Source: Vanilla planifolia (taxonomy: Eukaryota > Streptophyta > Magnoliopsida > Asparagales > Orchidaceae). From it: 64,000 nt of DNA. Positions 27,001 to 39,800 of the stretch are shown one piece after another (positions within the stretch are counted from its first letter, which is position 1; each line of letters begins with the position of its first letter). The stretch lies in NCBI GenBank assembly GCA_023846275.1, contig CM043865.1, forward strand, positions 9,164,068-9,228,067, written 5' to 3'. The notes under the pieces were generated by a model, which did no database searches, had not been told where the DNA came from, and saw only the letters and a list, made by a program, of their open reading frames with translations. The position numbers were made by a program, and so were the translations under genes.

Positions 27001-30000
27001 TGGTGCTTGTATTGTAGAGGAGGCAAGGAAGAGAGGCTTAGGTATTCCCAGAGTGGTGACCTTAGCATTAGAGACATGGATAGAAAGAGGAGGATTAAGA
27101 GATTGGTGATCCTTCGAAGACTTAAGTGATATGACTTAGATTTGAATTGTTTTACAATTAGAGAAGGAAGGTGAAGAATTATAACTATCATTTTGTTATT
27201 CAAGTATAACATCTTAATCATCTCAGGCTAATGTGTGCTTCTTCGTAACAAAGCTAAATTAATTATAACTATCAAGTAAGAGCTCAATTATCGTTGACGT
27301 GGTGAAATCAGTTATAACCATTGGAAAAGAACTAGGTCGTTGATGCCATGGTATACTTATTTATAACCTTCAAATCTGTTATAACTTAAAGTGATGAATT
27401 TGAATCTCATTTGTAAGACATCTATTTGAAAAAACTTAATCTATGCTGACAAGAGTCTAGTCTCGATAAACTGGCTTCAATGGAGTAGTCTTAAGGATTT
27501 GACTTTGAGGGATTGGCCTAAATGATCTGGCCTTGAGAGAATGGACTCGAGGGACTTAATTGTGAGCCATTGATGGTTGTCTAGTAGTTGTGTTCTAAAT
27601 TAATGACAAAGATTTATTAGAGAATTTCATTGTCTTCATTGCACTTTTTTGTCGAGGTCTTCTCTTTTCTTCTTTGGTTATCTTTAATTTGTGAGGTTCC
27701 CAAGCCTTTTGTCTTAGCTTTGTAATCAATTGGTAATCTTTCAATAAAAGTATGTTTCTATAGCATTCATTTTAATCCACAATTCGTGTCAACACCACAT
27801 ATATTCAAAGTCTCATGCACAATTATAGTAAATTAGGTGCAACTTTCTGCACACAACATGGAACTTGACAAATCAATTTGTGTTGGAAATCTAACAAGTT
27901 CTTTAAAACTTTGATGTTCACCACTTATCTGAAATCTAATTGCTACAAGTAGTGAAATTGCATGCATTTCATGTCTTGGTCTAGTTTAGTACATGCTCAT
28001 TGCGGCAATCTTTGAGAGCCCTTCCTTGAGCTTGTGCCATCCTCAATGAGTCATCTTGGAGGTTTTTTCTTTCCTTCTTAGTGGTTTAACAAGCCCCTTC
28101 ATTGTTAAGTGATACTAGAGAAGTCTGTGATTGTGAGCTTTGTGTAGGAAATGGGAATACCAAGGTATTCTACTTGATTGGTTTGCTTGATTTCAATCTT
28201 GTTCACAATCATCTCTTTGAGAACTTGTGCCCCAACATTTCATAAATTTGATGGGGAAAAGATGAAATATAGAAATCTAGAGAAATGACAAGTTTTGATA
28301 TGTTGAGGAATAAGTTTTTATCCTTGAAAACTAAAATAAAGGTTATTACTTCTTCCTAAGAATTGGTCTAGACTTGATTCTTAACAAAGACAACAAAAAT
28401 TAAGGTAGCACTTTTTGAAATTTTATGGAAGGAGGTGTAGTGAATAAGATTTTCGTGAGCTAAGAGAAAGCTTGGAGATGGAATATTGAGAAAGTGAGTG
28501 GAGAGATTATTGTGATGCTTATATAGCATTACCTAGCTCACCTTCGGAGTTGGACATCATACTTGTGTAGGCATGGGGAGTTCAATCGGGCTTTACAATG
28601 CCCTTGGTTCTCCATGAATCTCCTTGAATAATTGCATCAAGGTCTTGAATCCCATTTTTGTGGAGAAATCCCTTTAAAACTCATCAACTCATGGCAAAAA
28701 AAAAAAAAACACCTTTTAAAACCTCAAATGGGGTATGTATACAATCTCCAAGGTAGGAATAGGTTCAAAACTGAATCCAAGGTAGTTAGACTTATCTAGC
28801 TACCCATTAGGATAAGCCACTCTTGTCTTGAGAAAGTCATTGCTTCTTGCTCTTCTAGATTCTTATAGTCTAGCCATAGGTAAAACTAAAAAATACAACT
28901 AATTGTATGACAGCCTGTGCATGCACAAAATACACATTCTACAACATAGAAATACAAATACAATATCTGTTGTCCCTTTATTGCTTGGTGCCTTTTGTAG
29001 ATGTTTGTTGATCATTGGTTGTGCCTTGGGATCATTGCATTAATGTGTTTCAAATATTTTATTGAAATTTGAGTTACTAAACTATGCTTATGATTGACTA
29101 CTCTTGGTCCACGACTTGGCAATCTTATATTGTATTGAATACTATGGCATATCACAATGATGCCATTAACTTTGCTTAGGTCTTTCATACTTACCAATAT
29201 CTTGGGCTTAATTCCCATTGAAATACTATTTGTACTCTAACCTCAACTTAAAAAAAATTATCCATAAGTTCAATATGATGCTAAAAGTTTTATCAAGATT
29301 AAAGATGGCAAATTATTCGTATTAAGGTCAGTTTTGATGTCGGTGGTGATTGTCATGTGTAGGAACTGCATAGTCAGACCATAGATGCTTGATTTTTTTT
29401 ATTTCAAGTGCTTGAAAAATATAAATTTCTTCTTTATTATTGTTTTATTACTAGAAATTTTTAGATGGGCTCACAAAGTGATGATATGGAGGTGGGATCA
29501 TGGTTTTTCTTGCAGTAAATGACTTTTGATAAGGTTTTCATACTTCTCAAAAAATATAAAACATTTTTTTTTTCGAAGAAGAAATTCAAGAGAGAGTTTA
29601 GGTGTTACAATTAAAGAAAGAAATTATTCATGAGGATAATGATTAACATAGAATAGTTCTTATTATTTATCCAAAGAAAATGAATATTACGTTTTTCAAG
29701 AAATACTTGCAATTAAGATAGGCACGTTGAATGGGTTTCGTTTGTATTGTGCACAACCCTATGGTTGGTGATGCTATCTTGTTCCAATGATGGAAGCATG
29801 GAAAAACAATAGTAGTAAAGACAGCAATGAATTGAAGCTCATCAAAAATAACAATTGGTGGTAAAATAAAGAGGTAAAACGTTGAAGTTAAAATTATGTA
29901 AAGATAACTAGTACCTTAATTGAAGCATCTCAAATGCCAATGGGATTGATGAGCAAGTCTTCACTAATGCATCATTACTCAAAAGCATTTGTGCATTGGG

Positions 30001-30854
30001 ACCCTTTCTCCAACCCGAGCATCACAAGAAAACCATAGGATTTGGTACACTCAAGAGACTTCTCAAAATTTTATTTCAGCTGAGTCTGCTTTTGATAACT
30101 TCTTAATTCTTGTATTATATGCCCTCTAACCATAGATCTCTTGAAGAAGCTACTTAAATGTTCCCTTAAGTTCTGATTTTTTTGAAATATAAAATCCTCC
30201 TAATATCATTCCATGAATTGCACGAATCATAGTGTACAATCTCCAATATTATAATCTTTTAGTCTCTCCGTATTATGATCAGCTAATCCTGGTTCATGGA
30301 TGACTATTGTACAATTAGTTAACTTCATAGTGACGTACTATCAATTCAACTCTTGTTACATACCATCAATTCAGATCTTGATAGGTTTCAACAATTCTGA
30401 CTTAATTTTCGGTGTCTTTCTAATCAGTATGCTGTCTTAACTTGTTTCTCTGACATGGATTCACTAATGTCATGAAGTACTTGGAAGTTGTATGGTCATT
30501 GGCTCATAAAAACATGACTAATAAACCAAGGATCATTTTCTAGCTCGTAAGCTTGATCATACTTGTTCTCTGTGGTGATATTTGTTGCATTTGTGTAATG
30601 TTCCATCATCAAAATGCCATTTTTTAAAATTATAATCTAGAAATTTTAATTTCTTTTTGTGCTGATGATATTTAAATGGCTTATTTTGCTAGGCTAATTC
30701 TTCCCTTGTAGAATTGTTAAAAAATGAGAGCCATTTAGCTTTCCATATGTTTGGTATTTTAGCTACAATGCCTGCTAAATTACGTTTTGATCACTTTCTT
30801 CTTTTAAGCAGAACACAGGATTTTGCCTTGCATATGCTGAGCTTTGTTGTGTTG

Positions 30855-30896
<42 letters not shown>

Positions 30897-33800
30897 ACAC
30901 ACATACATACATACATACATACATACTTCAGCTTATTTTTGATGTTCTATTTTTTAGGCTGTTGAGTTTGGTTCTATTAATGAGAGTAAATACCATTATA
31001 TGGTAGTTTTCCAATATGGCTCCATTGTCTTGTTCAATGTTTCTGATCATGAAGCTGATGGATACTTGAAAGTTGTTGAGAAGCATGCATCAGGTTTACT
31101 GCCAGATATGCGGAAAGATGGTATGATTGTCTATTTTGCTTCAAATTTAACCAGATATGCATTTTTATAACAATATATCTAACATTCTTTTTTGACATAT
31201 TGTTTGTACTTGTTGTCTTGTCTTCAAATCATATGAAAGGTTGAGTTGATGCATGGCTGTAGTTCTTGTAGTCTGCTGAGGCAACTCATAAATAAGAAGG
31301 AAACTCATCCTTGATGTCAATAAAATCTGAGTGCACACTATGTTTTAACCAAAAGATTAAAGCTAAAACGTGCAATCTCTGCATTAAATATGGATTATTT
31401 ATGAAAGATGCATTATAGTTTTACTTACTATGATTGGATTCTCAAGGTCCTTAGGAAACTTATTTTAAAGCAATGAATGCTGAAAAACAATACAAACTAA
31501 GTGCATGCACTTTGAAAGCCTTCTTGGTTTTAAGTCACATATATCTATAAGCAATGAGTTGTTCCTATGAGTATTCAAGATCTAAATGACTTTGATGACA
31601 CATTCATAAGTGATGATTACTAATGGTTGAGCTAGTTTAACAATACGATTGTACAAATTTAGTTTAATGGAAACTTAGTTATGATTCCACAAGTTGTGAA
31701 CTGTTTTGGATGATGGATGTTCTTGAGAGACGTCTCAAGGGATTTGGATGATAGCTTGAGAGGAAGCTGTGCACCTTAACATGGATTGAGGATGACCATA
31801 GGAACCTTGAGAATTTGCTTGTTGAGGGGTATCAAGGCAACTTTAGGTGTGCTATGGAGAATGTGTTTTGACTTGAGAGATGTCATAGCTCATATAAAGA
31901 CCTTTGGATAGTGAAGGAAAGACTTAGGTGGTTTCGGGTGGTTATCTTGACTTGAAGGATGTCTTGAGACAAAGTCTTAAGAAGCGTGGTGGAAGTGTCA
32001 GATGGAGTTCTCAAAGGTTACGACTTATTGGAGAATAAGAAATTTTTGAGGGGCTTGTAGTAACCTTTTTGAGGGAGAGCAATGGCTCAAAAATGTCTTG
32101 AGAGGGTTGCTTAAATTTATGGAGAACTAGTGAAGGCTCGAGGGGTTTTTCCATAGATGATAGAGATGATTATGGACTAGATTACATTGCATATTGCAAT
32201 CTATTTTTAGACCTATTTTAATTGGGTTTTGGTTGGGCCATGAATTAAAAAGTATGAAACATCTTATTACTTGTTGAATTCCAAGGATATTTAGAATTTA
32301 TTTGTAGTAGATTTGTTTTGGTTTTCTCTATTTAAAGATTGTAGTTTCTTATATAATTTTGTTGTATTTTTTTTTGTTTTTATGCTATTTTCTTTATTCA
32401 TACCTTTACTTTCTAGATGTTACTTTGAATATCCTATTTTTGGTGTGACAAATGATTGCTTTTTATCAAGGGATTTGGTATTTCCTTGGCTTAGACACTA
32501 TGAGTGGATTATTGTGTTAGAGCTTTTGATCATGTCCATAAGAGCATCTTGTTAAGTAGAGTTTGTGACCATGTATGGCCATTTTGAGAAGTGGGAGTTG
32601 TGGAGGATTAAAGCAGTGCTAAGAAAGGGATGACACAAGGAGTGTTATCTAAATCATTGGAAGATTAGGAGGCTAGAACTATAGCTTCTCATGGAGATGT
32701 TGAAACACAAAGAGATAGTGATACTTAGTTATGTGAACCACTAGTTAATAAAGTTGAGTCCACTTTAAGGAGAAAAAGTATTAGTGGCAAAGGTAAGAAG
32801 AGAAACTAATGGGAGATAGTGTCAATGACTATTGTGAATTTAAGGTGAAGATAGTGTTGTGAAACCTTTTGAGGTGGAAGTACTATCAATATTTCAATCT
32901 AAGGCAAGTTTGATGCCAATTTCTTGATACGTGGTAGGATCAATTGGAGATTTATTTCTCTATTTATGGGTATAGTAGTTTCAACAAGGTTTCTTTTTCC
33001 AAATCCTTGAGGTTAGCTTTCGAAGTTTGCTCCTTGAGGCCATTCCTTCAAAGATAGCTTAACAAGGATAGTTAATTGATAGCTTCTTCAAAAAGATGTT
33101 TGACATGTAGAATTTATATTCATAACTTCAAGCTAAGATGAGTTTGATTGTTATAATGGATTCTGTCATACCATCATTCATCATGATCTTACGTACTGAC
33201 TATGGCTAATTCTGTCTCATCATCAACTGCTGAAGCTCCTAATTGGCAGTTATTTTTAATTGAGGCATGCCAACCAATAACACATATGAACTCCTGACGA
33301 TTAGGCCATTATAATTAAATAATAAAATAATAGTTGTAATTTTTCATGTTGGGAATAAAATTAATATATGTCATCTATTTTCTCACTAATAAATAAACAT
33401 CTTGGGTTAGGTTTAAGGGGCCATCTTTCAATATCCTAAATAATTTCCTTTCTAGTTATCATCTCAACTTTAGAGTTGACTTTTGATAGTTACTTTTTTC
33501 TTCTTGTAGAAGGACCATGCCTTTTTTTTTCTTTTCTTTCTTGGTCATCTTTGATTTATGAGAATATCAAGCTCTTTTTGCCTCTCTTACTATTTAAATC
33601 TACTAAACCTCTCAATAAAATAAGTTTTTGCTACATTTTGTTGAATCTAATCAACATCAACATTTTTTTGGTGCTATCTATAGGAAGTTAATTGGAAAAC
33701 TAAATTGGGAATTAAAGAAGTTATAGTCTTGCATTATAAAGGTGAACTTGATCTCCATGACTAAGAGGTGGTAGAAATCCATGAACCTTTGCCTTTACCA

Positions 33801-36800
33801 CCATTGACCTCTGAAACTTTCACCTCATCTCTCAACCCCTTTTCCATCTGTTCCAATACTACATGGTGTGCTTTATGAAAGCTGTTTCTACCCTTTCTTT
33901 GTTGATTGTAGAACTACTTAAAGCCCAGCTATCTTATCTTAAGCCTTTGAAACGTCACTCTTTACCTAATCCTTCTCCCTTTATTCTAGTTTTCAAGGCG
34001 TAGGTGGCCACAACCACTACATCTAATGCTTATACATCTTGCATCCTCAAAAGAACTAGCTCTTTCATTTCCTTCTCTATTTCCACCAATACGTACAACT
34101 CCAACACATTACAAATTTATACCTTCAAGTTTCAATTCAGCCTCTACTTCTTTCGTCACTCGACCAAGATTTGAAGCTCTACTAATTCCACCTCTACACC
34201 CATTTAGTCATCCACCTTGCATTCAATGCTATGCTATTTCGGTAGGATTTCCCCACTATTCATATGAAGAATCCCGTTATTTATAGGCATGTGGATACAA
34301 TCTATATATCATTAAAGAAATTTATCTCATTTTAAACAAATTCTATTCACTCTACCTTCTAAGTTGCAATTGCCCTCATCCATCTTATTTTATGAAAACT
34401 CAAACCCTTATGCATTTCTTAGAGAATTCAAAACTATTGCAAGCTTGCATATTGTGAGTTGAAATGTTATGTGTAAATGTTTTACACACTTTGTTGAAAT
34501 TTTCCATATCTATTTCTTACTATAACCAATTTAAGAGATTATTTATTTTTGCCTTTGCGAGCTATATAAGATCCAAATAGTTTTAGCATCATTGGTTGAT
34601 CTAAGCTAGCTTGACACTTGATTCTTCGTGTCTTTCTTAAGTTTTTTAAAGACGGCTTTGCAAATTTTTATCCCTAGCCTGACCTTATGATTTTTCTGGT
34701 TGACAAATATGGCCTGGCTCTTAACAATTTTTCTAGGTAACTTTAGGAGGTACATCAAAGACATGCTGCTGCCTAAGATTGTTTGAGGCATTCAAAAACT
34801 CATTGGACAAGTAGAAGCTTTTACTTGCTTTGCATTATTATTATGGGCTAAGTTCTAGCTTCAAGTTGCTCTATGCCCTCAAGGGGTAGTTTGGATGGTA
34901 GAATGCAAAGGAGCTTTCTAGCAATTGAATTAGTATTTTGTTGCGGCTCCTTAGTAGAGTTTCCTTCAACTTGTATGATGTTATATTTCTATTTGAGTGC
35001 ATTCAATGAAGTGGCTAGCAATATCCTTGTCCATGTTGAAAGGATTGTTAAAAAATTGTATTATATTAGCCATGTTTTTTTTGCAAGTCCAAAGCTAGAT
35101 ATCTAGTCTTGGATAAGTTGGCCCTAGCCCTTATTGAGGCAGCTATAAATCACCTTACTTCCAAGTTCATTTGATCAAAGTAATGAGAGATCAACTACTC
35201 AAGGCTGCGTTCAAAGCTCAAACCGTGACCAACTATAATGCAATGTTGTCCATTGTTGATGTAGCTTCTTATTTAGATCAATTTGCCTTGTGACATCTTT
35301 TTGTGGATCTTCGGGCGAGCATTGTGGGGCATGCATATGCTTGATCAACCCATTTGATGTGGTTCTCAGATATGTGCTTCATTTAGTTCTTGGCTACCAA
35401 CAGCAAAGTTAAGCATGAGGCTTTACTCAATTGTAGTCTCCACTTTGCTTAGGGACTAGGCTTGCGCTTAGTTTAGATCTCTAGCAACTAAGCTCCCATC
35501 AATTAGAACAATGGCAACTTTGGGACTTGTGTGGCATTTTTCTAAAGCAATTTGGCATGGGAAGCTCTCATCTAGTTTGATCTAGTCAAGCTGTATTGTA
35601 TTTCTCTAGGGAGGAAAACTAGTAAGCTTGGCTAGGAGTAAGGCATGCTATTATCATTAATGTAGTGGTGGGCTTGAAAGCTTATTAGCTACAAAACTCT
35701 CTATGAGAGATCTTGCCACACTACTAGAGCAATGACAGCTTGCGAAGGTTCCACTCAGACTTTCTTAGCACTTGGAGATTGTCTTCTCCTCTAGATAAAA
35801 GGTTTAACCTTTAGTCGATTAAGTTTTGCTTGGTAGACCCTTTGACTTTGACGTACACAATCCTTCAATCTTGCTCAGTTCAACTAAGATTCTTAGTTAG
35901 ATTGTTTAAGCATCCCAATTTGAGCATTGACAACCAGTGATTGGGTGGATAGTGCTTGAGCCCTTTAGTTGGCGGGTTGTGTTGCTAAACAAACCTGGTT
36001 TAGCCAAAGAACTCAATGGTGTCTGGCCAGCCCTTCTACTTTGATGCACACAACCCTTTACTCCTGCTTGGTTCAACTGAGTGAGGTTGTTTTAACACCC
36101 CTCTTTGAGCATTGTCAACTAGTGATTTGATGGATGGTACTTGAGCTCTTTAGCTCGCAGCTCATGTCGCTAAACAAACCTTGTTTAGCCAAAGAACTCA
36201 TTTGTTCAACTTTGATGCACATAGCCCTTGAGCTAGCACTTAGGATTGACCCCATCTAAATCTTAAAGCACTTTTTGTGTTAAACTTATCCAATTCTCAA
36301 TTTATTGCATGGGGATGAGGAGCACAACTCTTTGACCAGCTCGGCTCAATTAAGTTTCTTGATTATGCAGCTTTGCCATTCATACCTAAGCATTGAGCTA
36401 CATGATCAGGTTTATTTTGTCCTTAGTTTGTTATTTTTTTGACTCTACTGGTTGAGATAGCTTGATCACAAAGATTTAGGAAGTTCCAAATTGAATAAAT
36501 CAGCCAAACCTAAGTTGGGATATCTTGCCTTCTCATTAACTCTATTTATAGCCTATACTAGCCATAATATACCCTTGTTTTACCCTCCTATGTTGATGGG
36601 CCAACATCCTAGTCAATCGTCGAGTTCTCAATTAATGAAAGACAAGCTGATTTGGCCATTGAGCCACTTGGGTTAATTAGTTCTTTCTCCGTTCATGTTT
36701 TTCTGGCTGGTTGAGTAGCTCGGTTGGACTAAATCACTGTCGAGTTTCCTTCAAGCTTTGTAGAAACTAGACCAGGGATGAATCTATTAGTTAGTTGCAA

Positions 36801-39800
36801 TTTAGAATTAGTCCATGCTATCTTGGCCTTAAGATTTTCAAAGTATTAAAATATTTAGTAGTTGTACAAGTATCTTATTTTAATGTATGAAGTTGCCTAT
36901 GCAACTTTTTGATGTGATGTTTAAGACAATATTTTGTTCTTAATATATCCTCATTTTCAATCATGTTTGGACTCTTCTACCTACTCTTTTTTCTTTAGCT
37001 AAAAAATTTTTCCAAAACTTCTTAGCTGTCATATCAACTTTATTTTGGCAAAATTAATTCTTTGATAGTCATTGAGACAATACTAGTTGAAATGATCCAT
37101 CTAAATCAACTAGTCAAGAAACCCATTGGGGTTATGCCCACCATCAAATGTGGGTGCATTAGTTTTTAACCTTATTATCTGTATCCATCTAGTCGTCTAT
37201 ATGATTTATGGGAGAATAATCTCTTTTATAGGGTCTACTTTCTTTAGGTGCATTTTGATTATTTTTATTTAAAGGAGATGATAATTGATTTGCTCTATTT
37301 TCTCACTTTAATAACTATCATTTATATATCCAATTTTCAAGAGTAATTTCTAGCCTATCTCTTTTTTTGCATCAAGGTCATCTATCATAACATTTTGATC
37401 TTTTAGGTCTACTCTAACATTTTCTAGGTTTTCATTAGTTCTTTTCCTTGGTCTCATTCAATACAGAACAAATATTCAATACGTAGAAAAAAAAATTGAA
37501 TACAAGATTTTTAAAAAATATTTGTCTTTAATAATGTAAAATTCTTTTGTTAACTAAAATGTAGACAAAAAAAGGGAACAAACTAAACTCATCTTATGCT
37601 GAAAATAAGAAAGATTCTTTAAAAACAAAATTTGAAATCCTATATAATAAAGATATTCTAAATGGGTTAAATATTATGAGTGGATCACACCATTAGTTGT
37701 TACTCTTTGGTTCAGGATAGGGTCAACTCAATTTAGGTTGGCTATTTGATCGAAGATATTACGAAATATAGATCATAATTCATGGTATTATAATCTATTA
37801 AGTTAATTTCTTCAAAAGAGAAAGTCAACCACAAAATAATAATGTAAACAATTTCACAAGCTTACCTTTTTTCAGCAATTCTCTTGAATAACAATTTCTT
37901 TAGTGTCTTATTTGGTATTGGTGGAGACATATCTATGTGCTTCAACTCTTTGTTTAGGATTCTTTGCTATGATACCAAATTGGAATGAGTGAATTTATCT
38001 TTGATAACACTGCTGATGAGGTGTATGTTGTTGGGAACTTGAGTGCTCGAAGGCTCAGAGAGAGAATGTGCAGCCAACTATTATAGAGGGAGAAATTGAC
38101 ATTGAAGAGAGGGAGAGGGAGAGGCATCGGATTTTTCAAGAGAGGAGAGAGAAGTGGTGGCCTAGAGCTTATGTAGAGATGAGAGAGGATAAGGTGGCAT
38201 CTTTGGAAAGATAATCCCCTTGCAATAGTGATGAGAGGAGAGGGCAACAACTTAGAGGGATGTGCTGATGGCATAGAGTGAGAAAATTGGAGAGAGAAGG
38301 AATAATGGTTGGCCTCTTATTGTTAGTTTTGAGGAAGATAGCTTGTTCATATACAATCCAAAATTTTATCTAAAATAATCCACCTTTTATGCATTCTATA
38401 AAGAATTTAAATAACTCTATAATTTTCAATTTATCTATGTAAAATAAGGAGATTTCTTAAAGATAAATAAAGATGATTGAAATTATCCAAAACTTTAAAC
38501 CAATTTAAATTTTAAAAAAATAAATCTAACCCCCAATAAACTTGATTTTAAACAAAAATTAAGAGATATTCCTAAATTTATGACATTATTTTGATATTCT
38601 TGAATTTAACTTTGAAACAAATCGTTAATTTTCTTAAAGATATGACTCTCCCCTTAGTACTTACAAAAGTTAGAGCCCAATCAACTCCTACAAAGGTGAC
38701 ATTATTAGGAAAGCTCTAAGAAAATTTTGATAGTACTCTTAATAGATTTGTTATTAACCTATTACACGTTTGACTTGTTAGGCCTTTTGGATCTAATGAA
38801 CATTGGGAAGAGCTTCTTTGCATGAATTAGCATACCAAAAGTCTTCAAAAGTGAATTAAAAAAAATGGAGCCATATCTAATTATATTGAGACATGTAATT
38901 GTCAAGACTTCTAATATGTGTTGCATCATATCATTCATTCAAGATCTTAATTTATGCTAGAAAATTAACTTGTGATATGGGAATGTTATGTATTGCATCT
39001 TTTTCAAAAAGCATAATCTATCCTTTGAACCTAAACTACTAATACAATATGTCACCTATTTTACAAATAATGACTCTCTAAGCTTGGATTCTTGGAGATG
39101 AGAAATGTCCTTAGAGATATTAATTGTAAGTATGATGAGTTTACTAGTCAAAGAAGATGTAGCTAATCTCAACACTAAAGCAAATGAACTTATTGTGTTG
39201 GTAGAAGAACCAAAGACATGGGCTACAATTTTACAAAACTCAATGATCTCTTTCATATGCTTGATTGTTATCTTCGCCATAGTATTTGAGCTTAGCTCTT
39301 CTTCATAAGGACAAAATTGGTATAAGCCTTGGTGGTGTAGTGGCTTTTATGTTGTAATTTTTATGGTTGTTTTTGAACAATTTAATATGTTATGTCTGTT
39401 TTAAATTTTTTTCCCATGTTGAAATTATCATGTGATTTAGATGTACGGTTATTTAATTTTTTTATTATTATCAAGAGAAATAGTTGATAGGTTCATCTAG
39501 TATAGTTTTATAATCGGATAGGCTCTTTGCAAGCAATCAAATAAGTATATATAATTTAATTGATATAATAGCTAGATCCCTTGTATGTTTTTCTTTCAAA
39601 ATTTAATTTTTTCTTAAGGGAACCATTTGTACAATTATACAAGCAATGAGAACTTATGCCATTAGTTTTTGAAGGGTATTTCAGAATTGGCAAAAGCTTT
39701 AGGAACCTAATTGTTTTGTTAATGAAACTGTAAAAGCTAGTTTTGATATTTTGAAAACATAAGGAACTTATCTGCACATTTAAATTGGGAAGGACTTATT

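Noticed and set aside
37954-38274. 106-codon minus-strand frame rich in P, L and S
   Set aside because: It lies on the LTR side of a primer binding site and is the complement of a GAGAGG-rich stretch; low complexity.
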